NCBI RefSeq assembly: GCF_007904105.1
Contig: NZ_CP042325.1
Location: 1,178,001-1,242,000, forward strand
Reading direction: 5' to 3'
Source of the DNA: Corynebacterium sp. sy039
GTDB lineage: Bacteria > Actinomycetota > Actinomycetes > Mycobacteriales > Mycobacteriaceae
Length of the DNA: 64,000 bases
Below, in pieces: positions 9,658 to 18,467 of this stretch (position 1 is its first letter; each line of letters opens with the position of its first letter). The translations under genes were made by a program, and so were the position numbers. The notes under the pieces were generated by a model that saw only the letters and a program-made list of their open reading frames with translations, had not been told where the DNA came from and searched no databases.

Positions 9658-9715
9658 AATGCCCTATACCTGACATCATCGTGCACGAGAAGTATGAGAA
9701 GCAAAGGAAAGCATT

Positions 9716-10672
9716 GTGATCTTTGATCTGCCTGATACCAGCACAAGAGAAATAGCTAAAACTCTTGTCCGAAAACAAAATACTGGTGGTCAAATTGCCA
9801 CTGGTCGTGTGCTATCACTGATTATCATTGCGCACGATGCCGACGATATTGATACCATTATCGACGCAGCTTATAGTGCATCTCGTGAGCATCCTTCGCG
9901 TGTCATTGTTCTAGTACAAAGCAACAATCAGCAAGCCCAGTCACGCCTTGATGCACAGGTACGTATCGGTGGTGATGCTGGTGCGTCAGAAATAATTATC
10001 ATGCAGTTAGCTGGTCAGGTTTCACAGCATCTCGTGCATGTAGTAACCCCTTTATTGCTGCCTGATACTCCTATTGTGGCATGGTGGCCGTATCATGCTC
10101 CGACCAATGTTGCAGCGGATCCTATTGGGAAAATTGCATGGCGACGTATAACTGATGCTTTTCATGAGTCACATGAGAACTTACTCGCATTGCGCTCGGA
10201 AAACTATATGCCTGGTGACAGTGACATGAGCTGGGCTAGATTAAGTCCTTGGCGACGCGTATTAGCTTCTGTCCTTGACCAACCCCCTCATGAACGTGTC
10301 AATGCAGTACGCGTATATGGCTTGAAGAACTCACCAAGTCTCGATCTCATTACTGCATGGCTCAGTGCAAGATTAGAGGTGCCAGTACGATTAGTCCACG
10401 AAGATAAGCACATCAATAGTGAAGAATCTTTCGATACGACTATTCGTCGGATAGAGCTCGATCGTGATTCCGGCACATTATCTGTCGAACTGCTCGAGGA
10501 AAACGACACGCTTTCCGTGTCTTTCCCAAAGAGAAAGCCTGCTTTGGTAGCATTCCCAGCGCGAACAATCGCTGATTGTTTAGCCGAAGAACTGCGTCAT
10601 CTAGATCCTGATACTGCGTATCAACATGCGCTCAATGCACTAGAGCATATTCACGAACAATCAAATAACTAG
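9716..10672 (+). CDS. opcA: Glucose-6-phosphate dehydrogenase assembly protein
   Basis: OpcA is needed for full activity of the glucose-6-phosphate dehydrogenase of cyanobacteria and actinobacteria and is a partner of Zwf; it has no known catalysis of its own. The 318-residue protein has the family hallmark TPIVAWWPYHAP (about residue 117) and the two-domain layout of actinobacterial OpcA. It starts with GTG at 9716, following AGGAAAG. It lies between zwf and pgl with a one-base gap to pgl, so the three are almost certainly one transcript. No anomalies are seen. Confidence 0.95.
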   Translation: MIFDLPDTSTREIAKTLVRKQNTGGQIATGRVLSLIIIAHDADDIDTIIDAAYSASREHPSRVIVLVQSNNQQAQSRLDAQVRIGGDAGASEIIIMQLAGQVSQHLVHVVTPLLLPDTPIVAWWPYHAPTNVAADPIGKIAWRRITDAFHESHENLLALRSENYMPGDSDMSWARLSPWRRVLASVLDQPPHERVNAVRVYGLKNSPSLDLITAWLSARLEVPVRLVHEDKHINSEESFDTTIRRIELDRDSGTLSVELLEENDTLSVSFPKRKPALVAFPARTIADCLAEELRHLDPDTAYQHALNALEHIHEQSNN

Positions 10673-10673
10673 C

Positions 10674-11423
10674 ATGAGAAATGAAAGCAACACTACGCAT
10701 ATGAACCACATCGATATTATTCATACTGAGGATTTAGCAGGGGTTACTGATGAAGCTGCGCATCGCTTTGCCCAGGTTATTCGTCACATTATCAAAGAAG
10801 GTGGTGTGTCAGGTGATGGTATTGCACGTGTTGTGCTCACTGGTGGCGGTGCCGGAATTGGCACATTGGCTAAATTAGTGGATAAAGATATTAAATGGGA
10901 TCGAGTACACATCTTTTTTGGAGATGAGCGCAATGTTGCGGTTTCACATCCTGATTCCAATGAGGGGCAAGCTCGTGAAGTCCTTTTAGAAAAGATTGAT
11001 ATCCCAGAAGCAAATATCCACGGCTATGGTCTTGGCGGAGTAGATCTCGAAGAATCAGCGCGTTCATACGAAAATACGCTCAAGGATTTTGCTCCCGATG
11101 GCTTCGATCTCCATTTGCTCGGTATGGGTGGCGAAGGGCATATTAACTCCCTATTTCCACATAGTAATGCGACCAAAGAAGAAGAAAAGTTGGTCGTCGC
11201 CGTGCATGATTCCCCCAAGCCTCCGGCACAGCGAGTAACGCTTACTCTTCCTGCAATTAATTCTGCCAAACGAGTGTGGCTATTAGTATCTGGTGCAGAA
11301 AAGGCCGAGGCCGTATATCATGCAGTCCACCGTGCACCAGCACTTGACTATCCAGTTGCTGGTGTGGAAGGGCGCACAGAAACATTACTCATTGTTTCTG
11401 CTGACGCAAGTAGCAGACTCTAA
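10674..11423 (+). CDS. pgl: 6-phosphogluconolactonase
   Basis: Hydrolyses 6-phosphogluconolactone to 6-phosphogluconate, the second oxidative pentose phosphate step. The 249-residue protein has VVLTGGGAGIGTLAKL near residue 54, the phosphate-binding FFGDERNV near 82 and the signature LLGMGGEGHINSLFP near 147. Other families carry Asp-Gly-His there; the Glu seen here is, as I recall, shared by the C. glutamicum homologue (called devB). The ATG at 10674 almost touches the opcA stop; an internal Met about nine codons in is a possible alternative. A very strong terminator follows, ending the plus-strand cluster. Confidence 0.94.
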   Translation: MRNESNTTHMNHIDIIHTEDLAGVTDEAAHRFAQVIRHIIKEGGVSGDGIARVVLTGGGAGIGTLAKLVDKDIKWDRVHIFFGDERNVAVSHPDSNEGQAREVLLEKIDIPEANIHGYGLGGVDLEESARSYENTLKDFAPDGFDLHLLGMGGEGHINSLFPHSNATKEEEKLVVAVHDSPKPPAQRVTLTLPAINSAKRVWLLVSGAEKAEAVYHAVHRAPALDYPVAGVEGRTETLLIVSADASSRL

Positions 11424-11439
11424 CATCTGGTCATAAAAG

Positions 11440-11481
11440 CGGGAGCTGTAGTAGAAACTACAGCTCCCGAACTTATTTTTT
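11440..11481 (+). terminator. Intrinsic terminator after pgl (between convergent pgl and secG)
   Basis: A 13-bp perfect stem (11440-11452 and 11457-11469, core GGGAGCTGTAGT) with tetraloop AGAA is followed by AACTTATTTTTT. It lies between the pgl stop and the secG stop; the T-run reaches into the secG stop codon. The minus-strand U-run (CTTTTATG) is weaker but may also end secG transcripts. Confidence 0.92.
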
Positions 11482-11716
11482 AGGAGGCATATACCTGAAT
11501 CAGGTTTAGCCCAATAATGCAGGCGATCCAGATGATCGCTGTGAAAATCGTAACTCGGTCAAGGTTCTTTTCTACTACAGTAGAGCCAGAAAGATTTGAT
11601 TGAACTCCACCACCGAAAAGACTAGAAAGACCGCCACCTTTACCACGGTGCAACAGCACAAAGAGCGTCATTACCAGAGAGGAAATAACCAAGATGATCT
11701 GAAGCGCTAATGCCAT
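11480..11716 (-). CDS. secG: Preprotein translocase subunit SecG
   Basis: Small non-essential subunit of the SecYEG channel, which helps SecA-driven export across the plasma membrane. With the ATG at 11716 the protein has 78 residues and two membrane helices around the conserved loop KGGGLSSLFGGGVQSNLSGS (residues 29-48). The longer reading frame beginning at 11755 is rejected because AAAGGTAG sits just before 11716 and homologues begin MxLALQIIL. It follows tpi after 134 bases; in C. glutamicum ppc occupies that place. Confidence 0.95.
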   Translation of the reverse strand: MALALQIILVISSLVMTLFVLLHRGKGGGLSSLFGGGVQSNLSGSTVVEKNLDRVTIFTAIIWIACIIGLNLIQVYAS

Positions 11717-11850
11717 AACTACCTTTTCTTTTATTATTATCCACCCAGTGCTCACTAACTAATGAGGAGCACATGGATGCGCATTATGTATTTCTGTATC
11801 TCAGGAAAACTATACACTATTTTCATAGTAATACAGTGTTACAAGTGTTC

Positions 11851-12642
11851 TTAGAGCATTTCTCCTACAGAATGCGCAATGAGTCGAGCAAACTCTTCAC
11901 CATCCAAGGACGCGCCACCAACCAAAGCCCCGTCTACGTCTTGGCGTTCGACGATCTCTGCAACTGTGCCAGTTTTTACCGAACCACCGTAGAGAATACG
12001 GATGCTATCTGCTGTTTCTTGATCGGCTAGCTCTACAATAACCTCTCGAATAGCAGCGCATACTTCCTGAGCGTCAGCCGCAGAAGCAACTTTGCCAGTT
12101 CCGATGGCCCACACAGGCTCGTAGGCAATGACTGTACGTGCAAGTTGCTCCTTGTTTATTCCAGCAAGAGAAGCACGAGTCTGTGCTACAACGTAATCAA
12201 CATGAGTACCGTTTTCTCGAATTTCAAGAGGCTCTCCGACGCACACGATGGGACTTATTCCTTGAGACAAGGCTGCCCGTGCTTTCGCTGCCACCACATC
12301 GTCATTTTCTTGATGATACTCACGCCGTTCTGAATGTCCTACTACAACCCAATCACATTGCAGTTTTGCCAGCATAGCTGCGGATATTTCTCCGGTATAG
12401 GCTCCGGATTCATGAGGAGAAACATCTTGCGCACCATAGCTGATCCGAAGTTTGTCACCATGTACGAGCGTTTGGACAGAGCGAATATCTGTAAACGGAA
12501 CAGTCAGAGCAACATCAACTTCATCATAGTATTTCTCAGGTAGTGCAAAAGCTAGTTTTTGCACTGCTGCAATAGCTTGGTAGTGGTCGAGATTCATTTT
12601 CCAGTTACCAGCTATGAGTATTTTGCGCTTATTATTAACCAT
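11851..12642 (-). CDS. tpiA: Triosephosphate isomerase
   Basis: Interconverts dihydroxyacetone phosphate and glyceraldehyde-3-phosphate. The 263-residue TIM barrel has all catalytic residues: Asn and Lys in GNWKMN (about 12-17), His in [10 protein letters not shown] (about 102) and Glu in [14 protein letters not shown] (about 175). The phosphate-binding loop ILYGGSVK is near 220. It follows pgk after 50 bases, in the order gap-pgk-tpi that is fixed in corynebacteria. The next gene downstream is secG rather than ppc. Confidence 0.97.
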   Translation of the reverse strand: MVNNKRKILIAGNWKMNLDHYQAIAAVQKLAFALPEKYYDEVDVALTVPFTDIRSVQTLVHGDKLRISYGAQDVSPHESGAYTGEISAAMLAKLQCDWVVVGHSERREYHQENDDVVAAKARAALSQGISPIVCVGEPLEIRENGTHVDYVVAQTRASLAGINKEQLARTVIAYEPVWAIGTGKVASAADAQEVCAAIREVIVELADQETADSIRILYGGSVKTGTVAEIVERQDVDGALVGGASLDGEEFARLIAHSVGEML

Positions 12643-12692
12643 TTTCAGCTTCCTTTTTATCTTCCCGGCAAGAATCTATGTCGAGTAGTTAT

Positions 12693-13908
12693 TTATGCTT
12701 CCAGAACTGCTACACCTGGTAATTCTTTTCCTTCCAGATATTCTAAGGAGGCGCCGCCACCCGTGGAGATGTGGCTAAATTTTTCTTCAGGCAGTCCTAG
12801 TAACCGCACTGCTGCAGCTGAGTCGCCGCCACCAACCACAGAGAACGCACCTTGATCAGTTGCTGCAATAATTGCTTCTGCAACACCACGAGTTCCCTGT
12901 GCAAAGGCAGAAAACTCAAAGACTCCCATAGGTCCATTCCAGAAAATAGTGTGTGCCTGAGCAAGAACTTCTGCAAATTTTTCCACAGTTTTCGGTCCAA
13001 TATCCAGCGACTGCCATTGCGATGGAATTGCGTCCAAAGAAACAACTATGTGTTCTGCATCCTCCGCAAAGGTTTCAGCAGCAACCAAATCAACAGGAAG
13101 AACCAGCTTATCGGCATATAATTCTAATAACTGTGCACATTTTTCAATCTGTTCTTCCTGGAGCAAAGAGTTCTCCACGTTATATCCTTGTGCAGCTAAA
13201 AAGGTATAACACATTCCGCCGCCAATGATGAGCTTGTCTGCCTGGCGTGCCAATGCCTCAATAACACCAAGTTTATCCGACACTTTTGCACCACCTAATA
13301 CCACTACATATGGCTTTTGTGGCTTGTCGACGATACGCTGCAGCACATCTATCTCTTTTTGCACTAACCCACCAGCATAGTGTGGTAGAAGCTGAGCTAC
13401 TTCATAGACCGATGCCTGGGCACGATGTACTACGCCAAAAACCATCTGAAACAAAAGCACCATTCTCAGCGGTGAGTGCCACAAGCTGCTGTGCAAATTC
13501 TACTCGCTCCTGCACGTCTTTACTGGTTTCGCGTGGATCAAAACGTACATTTTCTAGTAGCAACACATCACCGTCGTTAAGCCCATTGGCACGCTCATGG
13601 GCATCTTCGCCAACAACATCTGCAGCAAGAGGCACATATTGATCCAAGGCTTCAGAGAGTGCTTCTGCAACAGGAGCTAATGAGAATTGAGGATCTACTG
13701 TGCCTTTGGGGCGACCAAGGTGAGCCATAAGAATCACACGAGCGTCGGCCTCAATGAGGGCTTTGATAGTTGGGAGTGAAGCAATGATACGACCTGAATC
13801 TGTAATGTTGCCTTCATCATCAAGCGGTACATTGAAATCAGAACGTACGAGGATATGCCTACCAGCAACGCCTTCTTTGAGTAGATCTTGCAGAGTTTTT
13901 ACAGCCAT
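12693..13908 (-). pseudogene. pgk: Phosphoglycerate kinase, reading frame broken by a 1-base insertion
   Basis: Phosphoglycerate kinase makes ATP and 3-phosphoglycerate from 1,3-bisphosphoglycerate. The N-terminal domain is read from ATG 13908 ([20 protein letters not shown] near 24; MAHLGRPKG near 60) up to ...FVSDGF near residue 157, then the frame shifts. The C-terminal domain ([22 protein letters not shown], the nucleotide-binding [10 protein letters not shown]) continues in another frame to 12693. Removing one A from the five-A run at 13437-13441 (T5 on the coding strand, GGTTTTTGG) restores [12 protein letters not shown] and a normal 404-residue protein. As the gene is central to glycolysis and gluconeogenesis, a homopolymer sequencing error is the likeliest cause; true loss would be remarkable. 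Confidence 0.93.
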
Positions 13909-13973
13909 ATTTTCTCCTTGGTTTTCTTGTTCCCTTACCATTCTAGGGGATTTTTTAAGACATATTATGCACC

Positions 13974-14010
13974 GAGAGCCTGAGATTATGTTTCCATATC
14001 CCAGGCTCTC
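13974..14010 (-). terminator. Stem-loop in the gap-pgk spacer (possible attenuator)
   Basis: A 9-bp perfect stem GAGAGCCTG/CAGGCTCTC (13974-13982 and 14002-14010) lies 24 bases after the gap stop. On the minus strand no clear U-run follows directly, so it may be an mRNA processing or stability element, or a partial terminator lowering pgk-tpi relative to gap. Confidence 0.5.
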
Positions 14011-14034
14011 TTTGTCAAAGGAAAATACTAAATT

Positions 14035-15051
<1,017 letters not shown>

Positions 15052-15192
15052 TCAACTCGATGTTGTTTCCACTGAGCGTTCTTGTTTATCTAATGTTGCT
15101 TATTTCCAGCTCAGTTCCAACACTAATTCTACGCAGAGTCAGATATATGTGCAGAGCTAGAAATATGAAAGTGCGCCGCTACCATTGAATAT

Positions 15193-15282
15193 CCCCCACT
15201 TGCCATTCTATTCCCAACCAAATGGGGGTAGACTATAGTTCCCTATTGGCAAAAACTATTTCCGAACGGAAAATTTACCCCC
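15193..15282 (-). promoter_or_regulatory. Cluster of C5/G5 runs with a 10-bp inverted repeat upstream of gap (candidate RamA-type sites)
   Basis: Three runs of five C or G occur at 15193-15197, 15224-15228 and 15278-15282, about 155-245 bases before the gap start. The first two form arms of an inverted repeat, CCCCCACTTG and CAAATGGGGG, with one mismatch and a 16-base spacer. RamA, a LuxR-type carbon regulator of C. glutamicum, binds paired runs of 4-6 C or G flanked by A/C or T/G and is reported to act on gapA. The match is to a loose consensus, so this is a candidate only. Confidence 0.4.
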
Positions 15283-15283
15283 T

Positions 15284-15317
15284 AAAAACAAAAAGCTACC
15301 TCTTAACAGGGGTAGCT
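15284..15317 (-). terminator. Intrinsic terminator after whiA
   Basis: On the minus strand AGCTACC (15317-15311) pairs with GGTAGCT (15300-15294) across a 10-base loop, and TTTTGTTTTTAGG follows at once. It lies about 130 bases past the whiA stop and before the gap promoter motifs, separating the rapZ-yvcK-whiA transcript from gap. Confidence 0.82.
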
Positions 15318-15448
15318 AACAAAAAGTTATCACAATAACGCACAGATGACTATTTTCCACTCAAACCATAAGTGATTTTTCTCATAGTCTCCGATGTCCT
15401 CAAGACTCACGAAATCCCCGCGTCCATCATCAGCACACCATCTCTGCC

Positions 15449-16441
15449 CTACAGATCATTGAGAATATCATCAGTCACGGCAACTTGAGTATCAGGAATG
15501 CCAAGTTCCTGTGCACGTTTATCAGCCATAGATAACAATCGACGAATACGTCCTGCCACTGCGTCTTTAGTCATCTGTGGATCTGCCAAACGACCTAGTT
15601 CTTCCAATGACGCCTGACGATGCTGCACTCTCAACTGCCCTGCTTCCACCAAGTGATCTGGTACATCATCACCCAAAATCGTCATTGCTCGTTCCACTCT
15701 AGCGGCAGCAGTAACCGCTGCCCGTGCTGAGCGTCGCAAATTAGCATCATCGAAATTAGCCAAACGATTGCCTGAAGGGCGAGATTCGTGCTTGAGCCTG
15801 CTCTTATCCCAGCGTAACCGAGTAGCATGGGCACCCATGCGCGATAATAACGCACCAACAGCTTCCCCATCACGCAAAGATACCTTTTCCACACCACGAG
15901 TTTCTTTAGCTTTAGCACTAAGACCAAGACGACGAGCACAACCGACTAACGCTAATGAAGCTTCTTGACATGGACATGCCACTTCCAAACCAGAAGAACG
16001 ACCAGGATCAGACAAGTGACCTGATGCCAAAAATGCACCACGCCATGCGGCCTCAGCATCTTCAATAGTTCCAGTAATAATTTGCGGCGGTAACCCAATA
16101 ACTTTATGCCCAGAGCGAGTCACTAAGCCCACTCGACGCATAAGCACATCTGCTTCTTCACTAATCCGCAATAAATGTTTATGCGTTTTACGCGAAGACG
16201 AAAGACCTAGATCCATGAAATAAACGTCGCTAGCGAACACATCATGTAATTCTTGTGATACACGCTTTGCTACTAATTGATTATCCAGTTCAATATCAAT
16301 AACCACCTTGCCAGCCATCACATCAACTGTGCCAGCAAAGCGAATAATTGCAGCTATTTCTGCTATTTTAGCGCTCGTACGACTCACACGTACTTTTGTT
16401 AACTCTTCTTTTGCTTCTGTAGTAAGCGTAGAGACGCTCAT
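15449..16441 (-). CDS. whiA: WhiA DNA-binding regulator
   Basis: WhiA-family protein with a degenerate LAGLIDADG homing-endonuclease fold followed by a C-terminal helix-turn-helix. In Streptomyces it controls sporulation-linked division with WhiB; in corynebacteria its targets are less clear. The ATG at 16441 (330 residues) is preferred over the upstream TTG at 16459 because GGAAGG lies seven bases before it. The C-terminal region with SLEELGRLADPQMTKDAVAG and RIRRLLSMAD carries the helix-turn-helix. It is the last gene of uvrC-rapZ-yvcK-whiA, an order shared by most Gram-positives, 101 bases after yvcK. Confidence 0.93.
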   Translation of the reverse strand: MSVSTLTTEAKEELTKVRVSRTSAKIAEIAAIIRFAGTVDVMAGKVVIDIELDNQLVAKRVSQELHDVFASDVYFMDLGLSSSRKTHKHLLRISEEADVLMRRVGLVTRSGHKVIGLPPQIITGTIEDAEAAWRGAFLASGHLSDPGRSSGLEVACPCQEASLALVGCARRLGLSAKAKETRGVEKVSLRDGEAVGALLSRMGAHATRLRWDKSRLKHESRPSGNRLANFDDANLRRSARAAVTAAARVERAMTILGDDVPDHLVEAGQLRVQHRQASLEELGRLADPQMTKDAVAGRIRRLLSMADKRAQELGIPDTQVAVTDDILNDL

Positions 16442-16542
16442 AAAAACACCTTCCGCCAAAACGTTGAGACACTATTGTATAAAATTCAACAGCATCTGAT
16501 GTCTCATCACTTTTATTTCATCAAAGCTATCATCATAGTAGT

Positions 16543-17520
16543 TTAGCCAGCGGCATATTCTTTGAGGATTGCTTTATTCAACTTTTCTGGATCATGACGA
16601 TCACGATGATGCACATAATCAGATGCAAACCTCAAATCATGATACGCAACCCGAGCTCCCATCACAGCAGCAGCACGTTCAAGATGGCGTCGATCGCTAG
16701 CGTTAGGCAATGTAGTTTCATCAGCAATAATGACATCTACCTGCAATTGCTGTGCGTGTTGAGTAAGGATGTGGATGTGACGTTCAGCAGAAAAACCTGA
16801 TGTCTCCCCTGGCTCAGAAGTAAGGTTCAAGACTACAATCCGCATTGCGCTACTCTCAACAAGAGCCTGCGCAATTCCTGGCACTAATACGTGTGGAATA
16901 ACACTTGAAAACCAAGAGCCAGGACCAAGCGTAATAAGATCAGCCTCCGCAATAGCTGCCAATGCTTCTTTGCTTGCCGGTGGTTGTTCAGGAATTACTC
17001 GCACTCGACGCACCTGACCAGGCGTCGAAGCTACTGCAACTTGACCACGCACTTGGCGCATAATACGAGGATCATCATCCAAACCAGAAACATCAGCTTC
17101 GATGTCCAAAGGTTCATCGCACACAGGTAGCACTCTGCCTTGTGCTCTAATCAATTGTGCAACAGTGTCAAGTGCTTGCACCTGCGAACCTAGTACCTCA
17201 TACAGGCCAGCGATCAACAAATTTCCGACGGCATGCCCAGCAAGCGCACCATGTCCAGAAAAACGATGCTGCAATGTTTTTTCCCATAAGTGTCCTGCAT
17301 CGTCCATAGGCGCTAAGGCAGAGAGAGCCATGCGTAAATCACCTGGTGGTATCTGCCCTAACTCGCGTCTAATACGCCCCGAAGAACCACCATCATCGGC
17401 AACAGTCACAACGGCAGTAATACTATCTGGACACGCTAAACGTACTGCTCTAAGCGTTTGGAATAGTCCATGTCCACCACCCAAGCTGACAATTTTCTTT
17501 GGAGTTTTCGCTTTCTCCAC
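16543..17520 (-). CDS. yvcK: YvcK/CofD-like UDP-sugar-binding protein (gluconeogenesis factor family)
   Basis: A 325-residue CofD-like protein. In Bacillus and Mycobacterium YvcK/CuvA-type proteins bind UDP-sugars and support cell-wall synthesis and growth on gluconeogenic carbon, without known catalysis. The N-terminal glycine-rich GGGHGLFQTLRAVRL near residue 14, TVADDGGSSGRIRRELGQIPPGD near 38 (sub-motifs ADDGGSSGR and PPGD) and LGPGSWFSS near 197 are typical. It starts at ATG 17520, 33 bases after rapZ. Co-location with rapZ and whiA is strongly conserved. No anomalies are seen. Confidence 0.93.
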   Translation of the reverse strand: MEKAKTPKKIVSLGGGHGLFQTLRAVRLACPDSITAVVTVADDGGSSGRIRRELGQIPPGDLRMALSALAPMDDAGHLWEKTLQHRFSGHGALAGHAVGNLLIAGLYEVLGSQVQALDTVAQLIRAQGRVLPVCDEPLDIEADVSGLDDDPRIMRQVRGQVAVASTPGQVRRVRVIPEQPPASKEALAAIAEADLITLGPGSWFSSVIPHVLVPGIAQALVESSAMRIVVLNLTSEPGETSGFSAERHIHILTQHAQQLQVDVIIADETTLPNASDRRHLERAAAVMGARVAYHDLRFASDYVHHRDRHDPEKLNKAILKEYAAG

Positions 17521-17553
17521 TGTTTCTTTTGCCCCTCGTTCCTGTAAATGCTT

Positions 17554-18450
17554 TTAATTATTCTCGATATCACGATGGATAACGGTAACGTCTAAATCTC
17601 CTTGCTCCCGAAATCTTCGCCCCAATTCCTCTGCAATAGCTACTGAACGATGGTGCCCACCAGTACACCCAATAGAAATGGTGATGAAATTTTTTCCTTC
17701 ATGCTTAAAGCCCTCTCGCATATCGCCAAATAAGGACTCAAAGTTATCCAAAAAAGCCTGCGCTGATGGTTGTGCCAAAACATAATCTGCCACTGGCTTA
17801 TCTACACCACGAAATGGTCGCAACTCAGGTACCCAAAAAGGATTGGGTAAGAATCTCACATCAACCATGATGTCTGTATCGCGAGGCGAACCATGCTTAA
17901 ATCCAAAAGACTGCACTGTAACGTGTTGCAATTTATTAGCGATCGACGAAAAATTAGCCTCAATAGCTCGTCGCAAATCATGAACAGATAAATCAGAAGA
18001 ATCAATTACTACATCTGCTGTTTCTTTGATCACAGACATAATCTCACGTTCACGATTGATTCCTACCTGCAAAGTACCGCTGCCTTGGAGTGGATGAGTA
18101 CGACGCAAGTTATCAAACCGCTTAATAAGCACGTCATCACGAGCATCCATATAAAGAACCAAAGGTGCCAAACCTTTATGCGCTAACTCTTGTATTACCT
18201 GCTCTAACGTGCCGTGAAATTCAAGAGAACGCACATCACATACCAATGCGATCTTATCTGTGGGGCTTGCTGAATCTGTGGTTTTTTCTAAAAATTCCAC
18301 AACAAATTGCGGTGGTAGATTCTGCACCACATACCAACCCATATCCTCCAGCACACGTGCGGCTGAGCTCAATCCTGCCCCGGATAATCCAGTAACAATC
18401 ACTGGTGGAATTGCTGTTTTGGGTTCGTTTGTTAATCCATTGCTATGCAT
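17554..18450 (-). CDS. rapZ: RapZ-family nucleotide-binding protein
   Basis: RapZ (YvcJ) family P-loop protein of 298 residues. In E. coli RapZ is an RNA-binding adaptor that controls glucosamine-6-phosphate synthase; actinobacterial members are predicted GTP/ATP-binding proteins. The C-terminal domain has the family marks [20 protein letters not shown] (about 194-213) and [17 protein letters not shown] (about 268). The Walker A loop reads GLSGAGLS (21-28), with Leu27 where Lys or Arg is expected, so nucleotide binding may be altered. It lies 17 bases after uvrC and 33 before yvcK in one operon. Confidence 0.92.
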   Translation of the reverse strand: MHSNGLTNEPKTAIPPVIVTGLSGAGLSSAARVLEDMGWYVVQNLPPQFVVEFLEKTTDSASPTDKIALVCDVRSLEFHGTLEQVIQELAHKGLAPLVLYMDARDDVLIKRFDNLRRTHPLQGSGTLQVGINREREIMSVIKETADVVIDSSDLSVHDLRRAIEANFSSIANKLQHVTVQSFGFKHGSPRDTDIMVDVRFLPNPFWVPELRPFRGVDKPVADYVLAQPSAQAFLDNFESLFGDMREGFKHEGKNFITISIGCTGGHHRSVAIAEELGRRFREQGDLDVTVIHRDIENN

Positions 18451-18467
18451 ACTAGCGATTGTAGCTC

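Noticed and set aside
11773-12030. Plus-strand ORF in the tpi-secG area as a possible ppc remnant
   Set aside because: It is mostly antisense to tpiA and its translation has no resemblance to PEP carboxylase; the true spacer is only 134 bases.
13420-13445. Programmed frameshift in pgk
   Set aside because: There is only a plain T5 run, without a known stimulatory structure or a heptamer of the X-XXY-YYZ type; pgk is not known to use recoding. Sequencing error is simpler.
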